Positions 4,582 through 5,713 of a DNA stretch of 5,713 bases are shown in pieces; position 1 is the stretch's first letter, and every line of letters starts with the position of its first letter. A model generated the notes under the pieces. That model ran no database searches and was not told the origin of the DNA. It saw only the letters and a program-made list of their open reading frames with translations. This stretch comes from Thiomicrospira sp. UBA5634 (GTDB taxonomy: Bacteria > Pseudomonadota > Gammaproteobacteria > Thiomicrospirales > Thiomicrospiraceae): positions 1 to 5,713 of the forward strand of contig DIJW01000188.1 of NCBI GenBank assembly GCA_002421475.1, given 5' to 3'. Position numbers and translations under genes: made by a program.

Positions 4582-5713
4582 ATAACGACCTGCCTATTTC
4601 CCCCTTATTACCGCAGATTGTTTCCACTTTGGCGCAAGCACCAGGCCTGGTGCTGCAAGCCGAACCGGGGGCGGGAAAATCCACTGCGGTGCCATTGGCG
4701 TTATTACAAGCCGATTGGTTGGCGGGCAAAAAAATTCTGATGCTTGAACCACGTCGATTGGCAGTGCGTTCGATTGCACATTATTTGGCGGCTCAATTGG
4801 GTGAAAAAGTCGGCCAAACGGTTGGTTATCAAATTCGTAATGAACGTAAAACATCGGCTTTAACTCGGCTGGAGATTGTCACCGAAGGCATTTTAACGCG
4901 TCGTTTACAATCTGATCCTGCGTTATCCGATGTGGCGTTGGTGATTTTCGACGAATTTCACGAACGTTCCATTCATGCTGATTTAGCCCTGACGTTGTGT
5001 TTAGAAGTTCAATCCGCGCTGCGTGAAGATCTAAAACTGCTGGTGATGTCGGCAACGATTGATAGTGCCGCGCTAAGTGCCTTTTTAAATAACGCACCGG
5101 TATTAACGTCACAAGGTCGCAGTTATGCGGTTGAAACACACTACTTACCTCAACCATTAAATTCAACTCATCCGAATGATTGGCTGCCCTTGTTAAAACA
5201 ACTGATTTATCAAGCAATACAAACCACTGCCAAAGATGTGTTGGTGTTTTTGCCGGGTCAGGCTGAAATCAAACGGGTACAAACGTTATTGCAGGAAAGC
5301 TTGTTGCAAAATGCGCAACAACCAGGCCTGGTGGTGTGTGCGTTATATGGACAACTCGCGCCGGAACAGCAAGAAATTGCCTTAGTACCGGATCCACTTG
5401 GGCGGCGCAAAATTGTGTTGGCGACCAATATTGCCGAAACCAGTTTAACCATTGAAGGGATTGGCGCGGTGGTCGATTCAGGCTGGGCGCGTAAAGCGGT
5501 TTATGATGTTTCCAGCGGTATGACACGTTTGGTGACGCAACGGATTTCACAAGCCGCCGCTGAGCAACGTAAAGGTCGCGCCGGACGCCTGATGGCCGGT
5601 GTGTGTTATCGGTTGTGGAGTGAATCCCAGCAACAACAGATGGCGGCATTTGAGGTTGAAGAAATCAGCCAAACCGATTTGTCGGATTTGTGTTTGGAGT
5701 TGGCGTTATGGGG
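4578..5713 (+). CDS. hrpB: ATP-dependent helicase HrpB (DEAH family, 3' end missing)
   Basis: The frame is open from ATG 4578 to the window end, giving 378 residues of a protein usually of about 800-850. Helicase motifs appear in order. Motif I is EPGAGKST (residues 29-36, Lys34). Next come LEPRRLAVRS (Ia), VTEGILTR (Ib), DEFHERS (motif II, 125-131) and MSATID (motif III, SAT at 158-160). Then VLVFLPGQAEI opens the second RecA lobe, followed by ATNIAETSLTIEG (motif V, Asn284) and QRKGRAGR (motif VI, 330-337). DEFH rather than DEAH, with the order and spacing seen, is characteristic of HrpB, and the visible part ends at a segment matching SDLSGLLMELLQWG of E. coli HrpB as I recall it. HrpB is a predicted RNA/DNA helicase without a firmly known role in most bacteria. 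The start overlaps the preceding stop as ATGA and no strong Shine-Dalgarno precedes it, so translation probably depends on coupling. Two palindrome copies lie within it. Confidence 0.97.
   Translation, partial: MNNDLPISPLLPQIVSTLAQAPGLVLQAEPGAGKSTAVPLALLQADWLAGKKILMLEPRRLAVRSIAHYLAAQLGEKVGQTVGYQIRNERKTSALTRLEIVTEGILTRRLQSDPALSDVALVIFDEFHERSIHADLALTLCLEVQSALREDLKLLVMSATIDSAALSAFLNNAPVLTSQGRSYAVETHYLPQPLNSTHPNDWLPLLKQLIYQAIQTTAKDVLVFLPGQAEIKRVQTLLQESLLQNAQQPGLVVCALYGQLAPEQQEIALVPDPLGRRKIVLATNIAETSLTIEGIGAVVDSGWARKAVYDVSSGMTRLVTQRISQAAAEQRKGRAGRLMAGVCYRLWSESQQQQMAAFEVEEISQTDLSDLCLELALW
4637..4654 (+). repeat. Dispersed palindrome, copy 4 (18-base perfect palindrome)
   Basis: AGCACCAGGCCTGGTGCT is perfectly self-complementary and is the longest symmetric copy. 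It lies in the first 26 codons of hrpB, just before the Walker A motif, encoding A-P-G-L-V in the phase CCA GGC CTG GTG. Confidence 0.8.
5321..5332 (+). repeat. Dispersed palindrome, copy 5 (ACCAGGCCTGGT)
   Basis: This 12-base perfect palindrome lies inside hrpB, encoding P-G-L-V in the phase CCA GGC CTG GTG, just before the VCALYG segment of the second helicase lobe. The base before it is A, so it lacks the leading C of the other four copies. Confidence 0.8.

Noticed and set aside
2023..5332. The palindromes as a CRISPR array or as ends of a mobile element
   Set aside because: Spacing is irregular (centres 858, 251, 1507 and 681 bases apart), copies lie in codons of intact genes, all share one orientation, and no target-site duplications or transposase are present.
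4594..5649. Several reverse-strand open frames opposite hrpB
   Set aside because: They lie antisense to a strongly conserved helicase frame, overlap one another in different frames and show no recognisable protein features.

Overview
The window looks like chromosomal DNA of a Gram-negative bacterium, most likely a gammaproteobacterium of moderate G+C. The grounds are a TonB-dependent outer-membrane receptor, an outer-membrane barrel protein, a long-form (E. coli type) QueF and an HrpB helicase that reads closely like the E. coli family. No rRNA, tRNA, CRISPR array, insertion sequence or phage gene is visible.

Layout. Bases 1-1853 hold the 3' part of a FecA-like TonB-dependent receptor, closed by an intrinsic terminator at 1891-1914. 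A separate transcription unit then encodes an exported barrel protein of unknown function (1989-2846, with a possible start at 1962). It converges on a small reverse-strand gene for a two-helix membrane protein (2854-3051). The gap 3052-3173 is a divergent control region serving that small gene and, rightwards, a compact three-gene unit: queF (preQ0 reductase of queuosine synthesis), a 187-residue protein with an HEPN-like R-D-x-x-x-H motif, and hrpB (DEAH-type helicase, cut by the window end). The middle gene starts 16 bases after queF and overlaps hrpB by ATGA, so the three are probably co-transcribed and partly translationally coupled. It is also much more AT-rich (about 35% G+C by hand count) than queF (about 49% in sampled lines), which suggests it was inserted into an older queF-hrpB arrangement. 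No metabolic link between the three products is evident.

The main unexplained signal is a dispersed short palindrome. The 10-mer ACCAGGCCTG occurs five times between 2024 and 5330, always in the same orientation. Three copies complete the 12-base palindrome ACCAGGCCTGGT, and two of those extend to 16 and 18 bases of perfect symmetry. Every AGGCCT I could find in the window lies inside this longer motif. Four copies are inside genes, all in the same codon phase (xCA GGC CTG), and the fifth is in the queF leader. This resembles a highly iterated palindrome (as HIP1 is in cyanobacteria) or a genome-wide protein-binding or uptake motif, but its role cannot be settled from this window.
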